Numbered from the stretch's first letter, positions 51,671-60,541 are shown. The stretch is DNA of 64,000 nt from JABWBD01 sp040768665 (GCA_040768665.1 JAXGMN010000021.1:124001-188000), one strand, 5' to 3'. The notes: generated by a model from the sequence alone, not told the origin. Numbers and translations are program-made.

Positions 51671-53331
51671 AATATGTCCCCAGCGCAAAAAGCCGAGGCC
51701 GCAGCGGCCAGGGCGCCGGCGTGTCGCTCTTCCCTTTCCTCGCCGTGCTGATGTGCACGATGGGGGCGCTGATTGTCTTGCTCGTGGTCATTACGCGCCA
51801 GGCACGTCTCCAGGCTGCCCAAGCTGCCCCCGACGTCCGGCCCCCGACCAGTCAGCTCAAAGAAGACATTCTCGCCGCGAAGGAATTGGTGGAGTTGCAG
51901 ATTTCACAACTGTCGGCTTGCCGGCAGAAGACCGAAGCCCAGTTGGCTGAGGAAAGACTGAAGCTGGGGCACGTCGAGGACCATTACCGGCAGCTTCGCG
52001 AGGAGTTGGCCCGGCTCCAGGCAGCCTCGGCCGATCTGGATAAGCTCAAGGCGAACGGCAGTCGGCGTCGCAACGATTTGCAGGCCGAGGTCGAACGGCT
52101 GGACGCTGCCCTGGCGGATGCCCGCAGGCTCTTGGCCGAGGCACAGCAGTCGGCCGCGTCGTCGCCCCTGTCGTACGCGGTTGTCCCGTACGAAGGTCCG
52201 AACCAGACCCATCGCCGCCCGATTTACCTGGAATGCCGCGAAGATGCCATTATTCTGCAACCGGAGGGCATTGCCTTTACGGCGAGCGATTTCGACGGGC
52301 CGGTGGGGCCCGGCAATCCGTTGGATGTCGCTTTGCGGGCCACCCGGGAATATTGGCTCTCGCGCAAGGCGATCGACCCGGCGACCGTCGGCGAGCCGTA
52401 TCCGCTTCTCTTGGTCCGCCCCGGAGGAATCGAAGCTTACTACCATGCCCGCGCAGCGATGAAGTCCTGGGGATCGGAGTTCGGCTACGAATTGATCGGC
52501 GAAGATTGGGAGCTTGAATTCCCGCGAGCTGACGCTGCCCTGGCCGGCGTGGTTCACAGTGCGGTCGACTCGGCACGCCTCCGGCAGCGACGGCTGGCAG
52601 AGGCGGCCCCGAGCCACTATGGTGGTTCGTCCGGATCCGCCCGTCCGGTTTACCGCGCCGCCCCGACCCGAGGAGGCGTCGTGCTCGACAACGGTTTCTC
52701 GCAGCCAGACTCCGGTTTCCGGTCTCAGCGACCCGCCGGTTCATTCGGCAACCGGTTCGCCCCGGCCGAGGGCGGTGAACAGTCCTCGCGCTCCGGAGAG
52801 ACGTCTACGCGCCGGAAATCGTCCGGCCAGGAACAAGGCGAAAACGCAACGCCGGCGCGCCCGGGGGAATGGATGCCGGGGCAAGCCCGGACGTCCGCGG
52901 GCCGCGACGATGCGTCGGCCGCCGATAGCCGGTCCGATCCGAGCAAAGTGCACTGCCTCGCGGAAACGCGCGGCCGCGATTGGGGCCTGCCCGATGCGGC
53001 TGCCGGCTCCGTCCCCATCACGCGGCCGATCCGAATCGACCTGCATGCCGACCGCGTCCTGCTCGTGCCGGAACGGGGGCTCCGCGGCGAGAAGCAGATC
53101 GAAATGCGGGCCGACACCGCCGATGCCATCGACGAGTTGGTCTCAGCCGTCTGGGCGCATATGGAATCGTGGGGCATCGCCGGACGCGGCATGTACTGGC
53201 GGCCCGTCTTGAAGGTCCACGTTGCTCCCGACGCCGAACGGCGATTCGCCGACCTCAAAATCCTGCTCGAAGAAAGCGGCATGGAAATCCGCCGCGGCGA
53301 AAACCCGTCTCCCTTGAACCCGAATTCCTGA
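51667..53331 (+). CDS. ExbD-like single-span membrane protein, long form
   Basis: 554 residues, start overlapping the channel gene by four bases. SLFPFLAVLMCTMGALIVLL (residues 20-39) is an ExbD/TolR-like anchor. A coiled coil (about 55-180) follows, then two similar periplasmic segments (about 180-300 and 420-545) separated by a low-complexity Gly/Ser/Arg region. YPLLLVRPGGIEAYYHA and RGMYWRPVLKVHV end the segments. The length is far above ExbD (about 140). Confidence 0.7.
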   Translation: MKYVPSAKSRGRSGQGAGVSLFPFLAVLMCTMGALIVLLVVITRQARLQAAQAAPDVRPPTSQLKEDILAAKELVELQISQLSACRQKTEAQLAEERLKLGHVEDHYRQLREELARLQAASADLDKLKANGSRRRNDLQAEVERLDAALADARRLLAEAQQSAASSPLSYAVVPYEGPNQTHRRPIYLECREDAIILQPEGIAFTASDFDGPVGPGNPLDVALRATREYWLSRKAIDPATVGEPYPLLLVRPGGIEAYYHARAAMKSWGSEFGYELIGEDWELEFPRADAALAGVVHSAVDSARLRQRRLAEAAPSHYGGSSGSARPVYRAAPTRGGVVLDNGFSQPDSGFRSQRPAGSFGNRFAPAEGGEQSSRSGETSTRRKSSGQEQGENATPARPGEWMPGQARTSAGRDDASAADSRSDPSKVHCLAETRGRDWGLPDAAAGSVPITRPIRIDLHADRVLLVPERGLRGEKQIEMRADTADAIDELVSAVWAHMESWGIAGRGMYWRPVLKVHVAPDAERRFADLKILLEESGMEIRRGENPSPLNPNS

Positions 53332-53350
53332 ACGACCGAAGACGGTTCCT

Positions 53351-54364
53351 GTGCGACATCGAAGAAAAAAAGAAGACGGTTCCCCCGGACACGATTCGTT
53401 TCTCGACATCGTGGCCAACATCGTCGGGATCCTGATCATCCTGGTGATGGTGGTCGGGGTCCGCGCCCGGAACGCACCGGTGCAGGCGTCGACCGCCACG
53501 GAAAACCTGGAACCGTTGATGAACGAACTGGAATCGAAACGGGCCATTCAACAGAACCTTTACGCCGACGCACGCGGGGCGGCCGACCAGATCGCCGCGA
53601 TCCAGCGCGAAGCGGCGGCACGAAGCCGCGAGCGGAATCAGCTTGCGACCGCCGTGGCCGCACTGGACCACCAAATCCAGTCTCGACGCGGTGAACTGGG
53701 CGCGGAAACCAAAGATGATTTCGACCTCACACGCCGGATCTCGGACACCCGCCGCGAACTCGAGTTGGCCGAGCAGCAGCGACGGGAACTGCTTGCGTCG
53801 AAGCCGGATGCAATCCAAATCGAGTCTTTGCCGACGCCGCTGAGCACGCCGGTCGACCATGACGAAGTCCACTTCCAGCTACGCGGCGGGCGAATCGTTC
53901 CCATTCCACTGGACGAACTGGTCGACCGGTTCAAATACGACGCTCGCCGCCAGGCCTACAAGCTCTTCGAACTTCCCGAACTGACCGACACGCTCGGCCC
54001 GCTGGGCGGCTTCCGCTTTCGCTATACGCTCGAGCGGCAGGACGTGCCGCTCGACGGGCAGACGGGCGCCCCCAAGGCCAGTTACGCAAAGCTGAAGCGA
54101 TGGACTTTGATTCCAACCGCCAGCGACCTGGGCGAGCCGATCGACGAGGCCCTCGCCGAAGGCTCCGAATTCCGTCGCGTGGTCGCGGGCCTCCATCCAG
54201 GCAGGACCACCATCACGATCTGGACCTATCCCGACAGCTTCTCCGAATTCCGCCGGATCAAGAAGGAACTCTTTCAGCTCGGATTCGCTACTGCCGGGCG
54301 GCCGCTGCCCGACGGGGTCCCGATCACAGGATCGCCGGACGGGGCGAAATCCGCGGCGGAGTAA
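53351..54364 (+). CDS. ExbD-like single-span membrane protein, short form
   Basis: 337 residues, GTG start at 53351, 19 bases after the previous stop. SFLDIVANIVGILIILVMVV (residues 16-35) is the anchor. A helical region (60-150) leads into a beta-rich domain (DEVHFQLRGGRIVPIPLDEL to the end). The anchor resembles ExbD, as does that of the preceding protein, so the complex may hold a heterodimer rather than the usual ExbD homodimer. Confidence 0.68.
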   Translation: MRHRRKKEDGSPGHDSFLDIVANIVGILIILVMVVGVRARNAPVQASTATENLEPLMNELESKRAIQQNLYADARGAADQIAAIQREAAARSRERNQLATAVAALDHQIQSRRGELGAETKDDFDLTRRISDTRRELELAEQQRRELLASKPDAIQIESLPTPLSTPVDHDEVHFQLRGGRIVPIPLDELVDRFKYDARRQAYKLFELPELTDTLGPLGGFRFRYTLERQDVPLDGQTGAPKASYAKLKRWTLIPTASDLGEPIDEALAEGSEFRRVVAGLHPGRTTITIWTYPDSFSEFRRIKKELFQLGFATAGRPLPDGVPITGSPDGAKSAAE

Positions 54365-54370
54365 CGCCGG

Positions 54371-56149
54371 CTATTCCGTTGCGCCGCTGCCCTGCTTGCC
54401 CTTCCACCACGGGCAGAATGGGCAGTCTTCGCCCTCAGGAAAATCCTCGCCCTCTTCGTGCGGACACCCTATGTTTCCCTCGCTCATTCCGACCGATCGC
54501 ACTCCGTATTGCTTGAAGAAGCGGTCCATTTCTTCGCTGACTCGCGGGTTTTGAAGGACATTGGTCGCGACCCACCGCTTCATGATCGGCTCGGCACCTT
54601 GATGCAAAATCACACCGGCGGCGATCTTGGTGGTCGTTTTGTCGTCGGGGCCGTACAAAGCAACCGTTCCAATGGGGAACATCCTGGTTTCAGACCCCAC
54701 GGACGTTGACTGCCGGCGTTTCAAACAGCACTTCTTGTACTTCTTTCCGCTGCCGCAGGGACAAGGATCGTTCCTTCCAACTGGGGCATCTTCTTTCTGG
54801 AATGGCCGAAGACGCTCCCAAGAAAGCCCCGCCTCGGCCGGTTCTTCCGTTTCGTCGAGTTCATTCTCGTGGTCTTCGTCGTCGAAGTCCTCATCCTCTT
54901 CGTCGTCGAAGTCCTCATCCTCATCGTCGTCGAAGTCCTCATCGTCTTCGTCGTCGAAGTCCTCATCGTCATCGTCCAGGTAATCTTCTTCCGTGAAATA
55001 GTCGAGATCCTCATCGTCTTCGTCGAATACTTCGCGTACGCGCTCTTGCTCGACTTCCGGATCCCACCCCCAGTTGTTCTCCTGGGCCTCCTCATACCAG
55101 AGGTCATATTCGGGGAAGGAAATGCCCATAATCGTGCTGGCGGCGACCAGTCGGAACTTCAGATCGTCGAACTCCTCGTGACGCTGCTGCTTCAACATCT
55201 CTCGGATCGGGTCAACCGCCTCGTTGACGAAGTTGCCCAGCAGGGCGCTGGCAAGAAATTCCCTGATGCTTTCATCCTCCTCGGCAACCAAGAATTCCAG
55301 ACACTTTTCGGCACTCAGATCCGTGTGGACTTGCTCCAGGACCTCGGCCGCGCATCGCCGGAAATCCTCGCCGCCTTCCTCCCACTGGTCGGCGATCGCT
55401 TCGACGACCCGGTCCCCGCCGATCCGCGTCAGAGCGGCAATACACGATTCGTTCAGGGGAAGATCGTCCTCATGCAGGCGCTCGACCAGCACGGCGACGG
55501 CCCTACCGAGCCGCATTCTTCCGGCCAACTCCGCAAGCAGCGGCTCGATCGGTTCTGCCCACTTTCGTTCGTCTTCTCGATAACGACGATCGAGGAGCCG
55601 CACGACCAGGTCGGCTTTGTCCCGGTGACGAGCGAGCGCCTCCACGATTAACTGGCCACGCCGGCTCTGCTCCAGGTTGAACCGGCCTCGTTTGCGGGGT
55701 TCCTGTCCCAGCAACTCCAGCTCGTTCCAAAGAGAGTCCCAGTCCCACGACTGCCGCTGGATCCGGTGCTGGAAGCGGTCGGTCAGTTCCGTCGGGAAGC
55801 ATCGCAGTGTGGCCATTCCCCGCTTGAGAAGCTCGACGGGCGCGGCGCACAGCAGCAGACCGAGCGCGAAGCAGTAGTTGTCGATGGCCACATCTTCCAG
55901 GTGCCAATCCTTCTCCAGCTCGTTGCACACCCAGCGGACCGTTGGCTCCGTTTGGGGCAGCCCTTCGGCATCCCGCAGGAGGTTAAAGGCTTTGTCCCGG
56001 CCGTATTGCTCCACCGCCTGGATTACCAACGGCATGAGCGACTCGTCTTGCGTATACGAGCGGGCAAAGTAAGCTGCGGCCGTCGTGCGAATCTCTTCAA
56101 CAGGAAAGAGTATCGCCTCTTTGATCGTCGAGTCGGGAGTTCGTCTCAT
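54371..56149 (-). CDS. HEAT-repeat protein with acidic tract and SEC-C zinc motif
   Basis: 592 residues. Residues 1-330 are helical repeats of the HEAT type. Residues about 385-440 are almost entirely D, E, Y and F, an acidic tract built from a repeated DEDFDDE unit. The SEC-C motif NDPCPCGSGKKYKKCC (near residue 478) is like the SecA C-terminal zinc motif that binds ribosomes or SecB. The end (GCPHEEGEDFPEGEDCPFCPWW) has further Cys/His pairs, perhaps a second zinc site. It may link a repeat scaffold to ribosomes or the Sec system; nothing beyond that is shown. Confidence 0.7.
   Translation of the reverse strand: MRRTPDSTIKEAILFPVEEIRTTAAAYFARSYTQDESLMPLVIQAVEQYGRDKAFNLLRDAEGLPQTEPTVRWVCNELEKDWHLEDVAIDNYCFALGLLLCAAPVELLKRGMATLRCFPTELTDRFQHRIQRQSWDWDSLWNELELLGQEPRKRGRFNLEQSRRGQLIVEALARHRDKADLVVRLLDRRYREDERKWAEPIEPLLAELAGRMRLGRAVAVLVERLHEDDLPLNESCIAALTRIGGDRVVEAIADQWEEGGEDFRRCAAEVLEQVHTDLSAEKCLEFLVAEEDESIREFLASALLGNFVNEAVDPIREMLKQQRHEEFDDLKFRLVAASTIMGISFPEYDLWYEEAQENNWGWDPEVEQERVREVFDEDDEDLDYFTEEDYLDDDDEDFDDEDDEDFDDDEDEDFDDEEDEDFDDEDHENELDETEEPAEAGLSWERLRPFQKEDAPVGRNDPCPCGSGKKYKKCCLKRRQSTSVGSETRMFPIGTVALYGPDDKTTTKIAAGVILHQGAEPIMKRWVATNVLQNPRVSEEMDRFFKQYGVRSVGMSEGNIGCPHEEGEDFPEGEDCPFCPWWKGKQGSGATE
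54872..54976 (-). repeat. 24-bp tandem repeats encoding the acidic tract
   Basis: About four units containing GTCGTCGAAGTCCTCATC (plus strand), with C or G changes between units. They encode DEDFDDE-type repeats in the SEC-C protein and are prone to slippage in multiples of three, so tract length may vary between strains. Confidence 0.85.
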
Positions 56150-56152
56150 ACG

Positions 56153-56395
56153 CTATCCATTCAGATGATTCTCGTCAACGTCGCACAGGGCGACAACGTT
56201 CTCGTCGGCAATCGAGCTGAAGTGGGCCTTGGCTCGGCCCCGGGCGCCAACCAGGGCGACATTCAGCTTGTTGCTCGGGGCATCGGCACCGCGAAGCACC
56301 GCGCTCGGCAGGACAAAGCATCCGGCCCCGGCGGCCGCAGCCGCATGGAGGAATTGCCGTCTGGGGATCGCGGTCTTCTTGGTCGGCTTCAGCAA
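56153..56395 (-). pseudogene. N-terminal fragment of a TAT-exported Gfo/Idh oxidoreductase
   Basis: 80 residues, TTG start at 56395. PRRQFLHAAAAAGAG is a twin-arginine signal and LNVALVGARGRAKAHF the start of a Rossmann fold, followed by VVALCDVDENHL. The stop comes at residue 81, while intact members are about 400-450 long. The break lies four bases before the start of the SEC-C gene, so a deletion has fused the remnant to that gene's upstream region. Confidence 0.6.
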
Positions 56396-56455
56396 GAGTC
56401 GGTCCTTTCTTCGGCAACGGCCACTTCAAAACGACGTAACCGTCGCGGAGCGGCC

Positions 56456-56533
56456 GGGGACTGGTCCATTTTTCGACCGCCTCCACGCATTCTGGCTGCA
56501 AAGCCATTGGCCGAAAACATGGACCTGTCCCCC
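56456..56533. repeat. Hairpin element, family 2
   Basis: Arms GGGGACTGGTCCATTTTTCG and CCGAAAACATGGACCTGTCC, nearly the same as the element at 38747. It lies between the Gfo/Idh fragment and the end of the TolC-like gene. Confidence 0.85.
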
Positions 56534-56552
56534 TCTTCCACCTCGTGAACGG

Positions 56553-58979
56553 CTACTTCAAAACAACGAGAGTCTGCGTGACGATATCCGCCGGAGCGGT
56601 GGCCGGCAGAACGCCAAAGGCGTATTCCGCAATGGCTTCGTTGTACCGGGTGAGCGTATCGAGAAATGCCAGCGTCTGATCGGTCTGCTGGGCGATCGTG
56701 ATCAGCAGGTCGTCCGCTGAGCGGCCGCCGTTTTGGAATTCGGCGATCGCACCGGCCCGCGCGGCATCTGCGTGAACGACGGCGGTCGCTCGCTGCTGAA
56801 GGCCTTCACCCAGCCCCGGCACGGCGGCAGCCAGCCGCTGCATCTTCCGCGTGCCGGCGATCGAAGCCGGCTGCGACTCGAGCTTCAGCAGATAAGATCC
56901 GGCATGCGGCGGAGTGATCGGGAGGAGCCAGTTACCGTCCAAAGGGCGGCCGGTTGCTCCGGTCAGCCGGTAGTTCGCGGTCAGAAGTTCGGTACGCGCC
57001 CGGAGCTCCTCGCTCTGCACCGCAAGCTTGTACGCACGCACCCGCAGCATCGCCCCCGCGCCGCCCGGATCCTGCCGGCGTTCGAGCACGAGTGGCTCGA
57101 TCTCCTCAACGAAAGCCACCGTCTGCTTAAACACGCGTTGTTCCGCGGCTTTCTGTCGCGCCAGCCAATAGACGCCGACCAGTTCCTGCCGGCGGCCGGA
57201 TGGCGCCGCTTTGAGGAAATCCAACAGCGAAATCGGCCGCGAGGAATCGGAAGCCGAGGTCTGCTCCCAGTGCAGGGCAACGGCCAACTCCTTGCAGCGC
57301 ACGGCCGGCGACATTTCCAACAGCGCCGGGTAAAGACCGGTAACCGCAGCGTCGCCCGTAGGCCGCAACGCCGTTCGAGACCCGGCCGGCGGCAGCGTCG
57401 ACAGAGGGACTAAACGCCGCTCCTCGCCGAGGGCCGAAGGCGCTGCGTCGGAAGGTGCGGCCCCGTCTGCCGGCTGCTTCGCCGCTGGCTCGGTGTCCTC
57501 CTGCGACGGATTGCCGCCGCCGGAAGTCGGTTGGGAATCCTCCGGCTTGGCGGGCGGTGAGGCAGACGCCGGCATCGCGGAAGGAACGGGGTCCAATTCG
57601 GGCAGTTCCCGCGGGGGCGCTGGCGTCGGTTCCGAGCCGGATTCGGGGGCCGGCCGGGAGCCGGTCGCCGGGCCCTGCACCTCCGTTGATGGGAAGGACT
57701 TGGGTCGAGGAGGAGCGAGGGTCGGCTGGCCGGTTCGCTTAGGCGACGATGCCAAGGGAGCCGTGTGCATCGCCGGCTGGACCTCCGATGCCTCGGCCGG
57801 CCGCGGTCCGGAAGGCAGCGATCCGGCGGAAGTATTGCCTGCCGGCTGCTGCGAGTGCCCGGAGCGGCGGATCAGCATTCCGATCAATCCGGAGCCGGTC
57901 GTCCCCGGAGCCACCACCGCGAGAGCATAGTCGGCGATGTCGTGGTTGTAGCGGCCCACGGCGGCGATCAAGGCCTGTCGCTGGCGGCCAAGCTGGCCCA
58001 TCGCGGCCAGCACCGTCGTGAAACCGATCCGGCCCTCGCGGTAGGCGTCGATCACTGCTTCCAAGGCGTCGCCCGCCGCGTGGACGGCCTCCGCCCGAAG
58101 ATCGATGACGCGGCGCTGGATGGGCAAGGTGCGATCGATCAAACGGGCCTGTGGCGGCGCGGCACGCAGGGCGAACAGTTCGTCGAACTGGGTCCGGTAG
58201 GGACCGACGTGCGGCGGGTCCGCGGGCAGCGGAAGTCCGGCGTCCATCGGCAGCAGTGCCGCATCCGCCAGCGCGTTCTGCGCCTCACGGGCTGCGACCT
58301 CGGCGGCTTCCAGGGCCGCCGCGGCCGACGACTGTGCCGTCTTGAGCATCGCCGCGTCGGCAGGCCGCACCTGGATTTGCGAGATGGCGGCGTTCTCGGC
58401 GAACGCGAAATGGTACTCCGCCACGGCTTCCGCCAGACGCCAGTACGCGTGTGTGATTTCCGCCTGCCGCTGCTGCTGGATCGTGTTGGCAAGAACGTCC
58501 ATGAGCGTCACGCGGCGGCCCGTAATCGCACCGCCGGTCGGAAGGACCAGCGCCTCTGCAACCATTTCCGGCGGCAATGGTCTGCGGCCTGCCGTACCCA
58601 GTTCCGCCGGCGGACTCGACGGAACCGAGGACTGCTGCCCAATGGACTGCGCCGGCGGCGAGGTGTTCAACGTGGATCTCATCGGCGATCGGGGAGGCAA
58701 CGATGAGTCCGGCTGCTCGGAAGGAACCGCCACTGAGGGCGATGACGACTGCGGCAGCAATTGCTGCACCGCAGGCGCCGGAGCCGCTTGGATCCGCCCC
58801 ATCGAACCTTCTGAAGGCGACTGTAGGATCGACGGCACCGAGGGCATCGAAGATCCCGACTGGGGTCCCGCGCCCTCTGCGGCGGGCTGTGCCTGTTGGC
58901 TCGGAGCCAAGACCGCGGGCGGAACAACCTCCGATAACTGGCTGATCACCAGCAGAGCGAGACCAAGGTGCAATTCCAT
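56553..58979 (-). CDS. Exported protein with two TolC-like helical regions
   Basis: 808 residues from the ATG at 58979 (a start three codons further upstream is possible). A signal-like segment (MELHLGLALLVISQL) is followed by a Pro/Ser-rich stretch to about residue 130. Two similar helical regions follow, about 130-365 (QRQAEITHAYWRLAEAVAEY) and about 555-805 (RQELVGVYWLARQKAAEQ), joined by a long Pro/Ala/Ser linker. Each ends RYNHDIADYAL or RYNEAIAEYAF, as seen near the end of TolC/OEP-type coiled coils. No beta-barrel strands are obvious, so it may not be a channel; a periplasmic helical protein is the safer call. Confidence 0.65.
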   Translation of the reverse strand: MELHLGLALLVISQLSEVVPPAVLAPSQQAQPAAEGAGPQSGSSMPSVPSILQSPSEGSMGRIQAAPAPAVQQLLPQSSSPSVAVPSEQPDSSLPPRSPMRSTLNTSPPAQSIGQQSSVPSSPPAELGTAGRRPLPPEMVAEALVLPTGGAITGRRVTLMDVLANTIQQQRQAEITHAYWRLAEAVAEYHFAFAENAAISQIQVRPADAAMLKTAQSSAAAALEAAEVAAREAQNALADAALLPMDAGLPLPADPPHVGPYRTQFDELFALRAAPPQARLIDRTLPIQRRVIDLRAEAVHAAGDALEAVIDAYREGRIGFTTVLAAMGQLGRQRQALIAAVGRYNHDIADYALAVVAPGTTGSGLIGMLIRRSGHSQQPAGNTSAGSLPSGPRPAEASEVQPAMHTAPLASSPKRTGQPTLAPPRPKSFPSTEVQGPATGSRPAPESGSEPTPAPPRELPELDPVPSAMPASASPPAKPEDSQPTSGGGNPSQEDTEPAAKQPADGAAPSDAAPSALGEERRLVPLSTLPPAGSRTALRPTGDAAVTGLYPALLEMSPAVRCKELAVALHWEQTSASDSSRPISLLDFLKAAPSGRRQELVGVYWLARQKAAEQRVFKQTVAFVEEIEPLVLERRQDPGGAGAMLRVRAYKLAVQSEELRARTELLTANYRLTGATGRPLDGNWLLPITPPHAGSYLLKLESQPASIAGTRKMQRLAAAVPGLGEGLQQRATAVVHADAARAGAIAEFQNGGRSADDLLITIAQQTDQTLAFLDTLTRYNEAIAEYAFGVLPATAPADIVTQTLVVLK

Positions 58980-59086
58980 ACGAGCCACCTCCGAGGTAGG
59001 AGTGACAGGGCAAATGCTTCCAGCAAGTCATAACTTGCCATGTCCGCCCTGAAACGTCAATCCAAACACACCCCGATCCCGGGGCG

Positions 59087-59172
59087 ATGAAAAACAGGAC
59101 TGGGCTCTGCAACGCCTTGTACCTGCTACCGAAACAAGCCACGAGTCGTTGCGGTGCCTGTCCCCTTTTTCA
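59087..59172. repeat. Hairpin element, family 1
   Basis: Arms ATGAAAAACAGGACTGGG and a complementary GCCTGTCCCCTTTTTCAT. Confidence 0.85.
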
Positions 59173-59229
59173 TTAGACCACCCCCCTCCCGGCCGATCAC
59201 CGGGGACCGGCGGTTTCACGTAAGAGCCG

Positions 59230-59320
59230 ATCCCAAAACCGCCGGGGACTGGCTCATTTTGCGGAGTCTTCGGAGCAAAATGTGCCTATCCCCTTCTCCT
59301 CCGAGGTCTTGGGATAGGTT
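59230..59320. repeat. Hairpin element, family 1/2 hybrid
   Basis: Inner arms GGGGACTGGCTCATTTTGC and GCAAAATGTGCCTATCCCC, outer arms ATCCCAA and TTGGGAT. The left half resembles family 1 (GGCTC), the right half family 2. Confidence 0.7.
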
Positions 59321-59375
59321 CTGAAGCAGCCTGACTGCTGAGAACAGGCGGCTGAATGCCTTCAGATCCCTGCAA

Positions 59376-59588
59376 CTACCTCGGCTTCCCAAGCGGCGGG
59401 CTTTCCAGGTCGTCGCGGTCCGCGGGGTGCCACAACGGCAAACCTCGCTGGATCCGGGAAGCAAGGACCTGAACTTTTTCCGAAGTACCTGGCATGGCGT
59501 CCGTGCCTTCAAACTGGTCGGCTCCCATCTCCGCGGGCTCGAAATCCCATAGCCCGATCCTGATCGCCTCCAACACGGACTTTGGCAC
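59376..59588 (-). CDS. Small conserved hypothetical protein
   Basis: 70 residues, GTG start at 59588 with GGAGGAAG just upstream on the coding strand. The sequence starts PKSVLEAIRIGLWDFEPAEM and ends RGLPLWHPADRDDLESP. I recall short proteins of this MPKSVLEAI...LPLWHP type in Planctomycetes, but know of no function. It has good codon bias and a good ribosome binding site. Confidence 0.65.
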   Translation of the reverse strand: MPKSVLEAIRIGLWDFEPAEMGADQFEGTDAMPGTSEKVQVLASRIQRGLPLWHPADRDDLESPPLGKPR

Positions 59589-60036
59589 TGGCTTCCTCCT
59601 GCTTTAGATACAACCACCCCCTGCAGCGGGACCGCGATGACAGAAAAGAGACCTGGGGTGATGAAAAAGGGATTGGCTCCGCAAGACTTTGCACTTTGCT
59701 CGCAGACACCCACGATCACTTGCGGTGCCCGTTCCCTTTTTACCAGACCAGAAGAGATCTGCCGGCACGCCCCACCTTTCAGGATGTACCACCACGCCTG
59801 AAGCGGCCAGTATTGGCCTTTTGGCGGAACTTGTCAAGCATTTTTGGCCTGTGGCACCAATCGTTCAGTCTGGACCGGGAGGAATTGTTCGAACGACGCT
59901 AAGGCTTCACGGCAAACACCCGCACCGTGGCGGTGGGCTGATAAAAACGGGGACTGGCTCCGCAACATCTTGTGTGGTCGCTCTGGCTAAACCGCTATTA
60001 GTTGCGGTGCCTGTCCCCGTTTTTATCAAGTTTTTA
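59589..60036. other. Intergenic region with two hairpin elements
   Basis: 448 bases with no supported gene. They hold family-1 elements at 59660-59743 and 59939-60029, the second ending within ten bases of the arsM fragment's stop. Confidence 0.55.
59660..59743. repeat. Hairpin element, family 1
   Basis: Arms ATGAAAAAGGGATTGGCTCC and a complementary GGTGCCCGTTCCCTTTTTAC with mismatches. Confidence 0.8.
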
Positions 60037-60043
60037 TCAGCCC
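59939..60043. repeat. Hairpin element, family 1, at the arsM truncation point
   Basis: Arms TGATAAAAACGGGGACTGG and CCTGTCCCCGTTTTTATCA, with a second right arm TTTTTATCAGCCC at 60031-60043 that also pairs with the left end GGGCTGATAAAAA. The right end supplies the stop codon of the shortened arsM frame. Confidence 0.85.
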
Positions 60044-60387
60044 GTGCCCCGTGCCGCGTTCCGGCGAGCCAGTTCCAGCATGTCGGACGTCATATCGATC
60101 CCGATGGCCTTGCCGGTCGGCCCGACTTTCTGTGCGGCCAGGAACACGTCGAGCCCGCCCCCGCAGCCCAGGTCAACCACCGTTTCGCCCGGCTTGAGGC
60201 TGGCGAATGCCGTAGGGTTGCCGCAAGAAACGCCCATATTGGCCTCGGCGGGAATCGACGCAAGTTGCTCGGGTGTGTAGCCAAACGCCTCGGCCACCGC
60301 GTGAACTCCGTGTTGTTTGCTGGACAACCCACTTTTGGCGAGCGATGCGTATCGCGACTGGACGGCTTGCTGAACGCTATGGGGCAT
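60037..60387 (-). pseudogene. arsM: Truncated arsenite methyltransferase
   Basis: 116 residues from the ATG at 60387. VQQAVQSRYASLAKSG, the cysteine of MGVSCGNPTAFA and the SAM-binding VVDLGCGGGLDVFLAAQKVG are typical of ArsM, but the frame stops at residue 117, where full ArsM has about 260-280. The break coincides with a hairpin element. The remaining part has one of the arsenic-binding cysteines but lacks the rest of the fold, so it is probably inactive. It overlaps the end of the desaturase-like fragment. Confidence 0.7.
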
Positions 60388-60541
60388 TGACAGGCTCCTT
60401 TGCAGAGGGAATCTCAATCGGCTTGCTCGTCGCCGACCCGCGGCGCGGAGCCAGCATCTCCCAAGCGGCCATTGCCGACAGGACGCCGACAAAGAAGCCC
60501 AGCCGAATGGCCGGCTCGTATTGGAACAGATCGACGCTCAT
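60377..60541 (-). pseudogene. Short sterol-desaturase-like fragment
   Basis: 54 residues, ATG at 60541 overlapping the desulfurase stop (ATGA). YEPAIRLGFFVGVLSAMAAW then EMLAPRR matches the N-terminal helix of the sterol desaturase/fatty acid hydroxylase family. After LAPRR the sequence becomes GSATSKPIEIPSAKEP and stops, overlapping the arsM start. The catalytic histidine clusters are absent. Start and stop still have operon-style overlaps, so the loss may be an internal in-frame deletion. Confidence 0.5.

Larger units (their letters stand above)
58980..59375. other. Intergenic region with two hairpin elements
   Basis: 396 bases without a supported gene. They contain family-1 elements at 59087-59172 and 59230-59320. 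Confidence 0.55.

Noticed and set aside
50360..54364. Zorya defence system (ZorA/ZorB)
   Set aside because: Only the channel and anchor proteins resemble ZorA/ZorB; no OmpA-type ZorB domain, ZorC, ZorD or ZorE is present.
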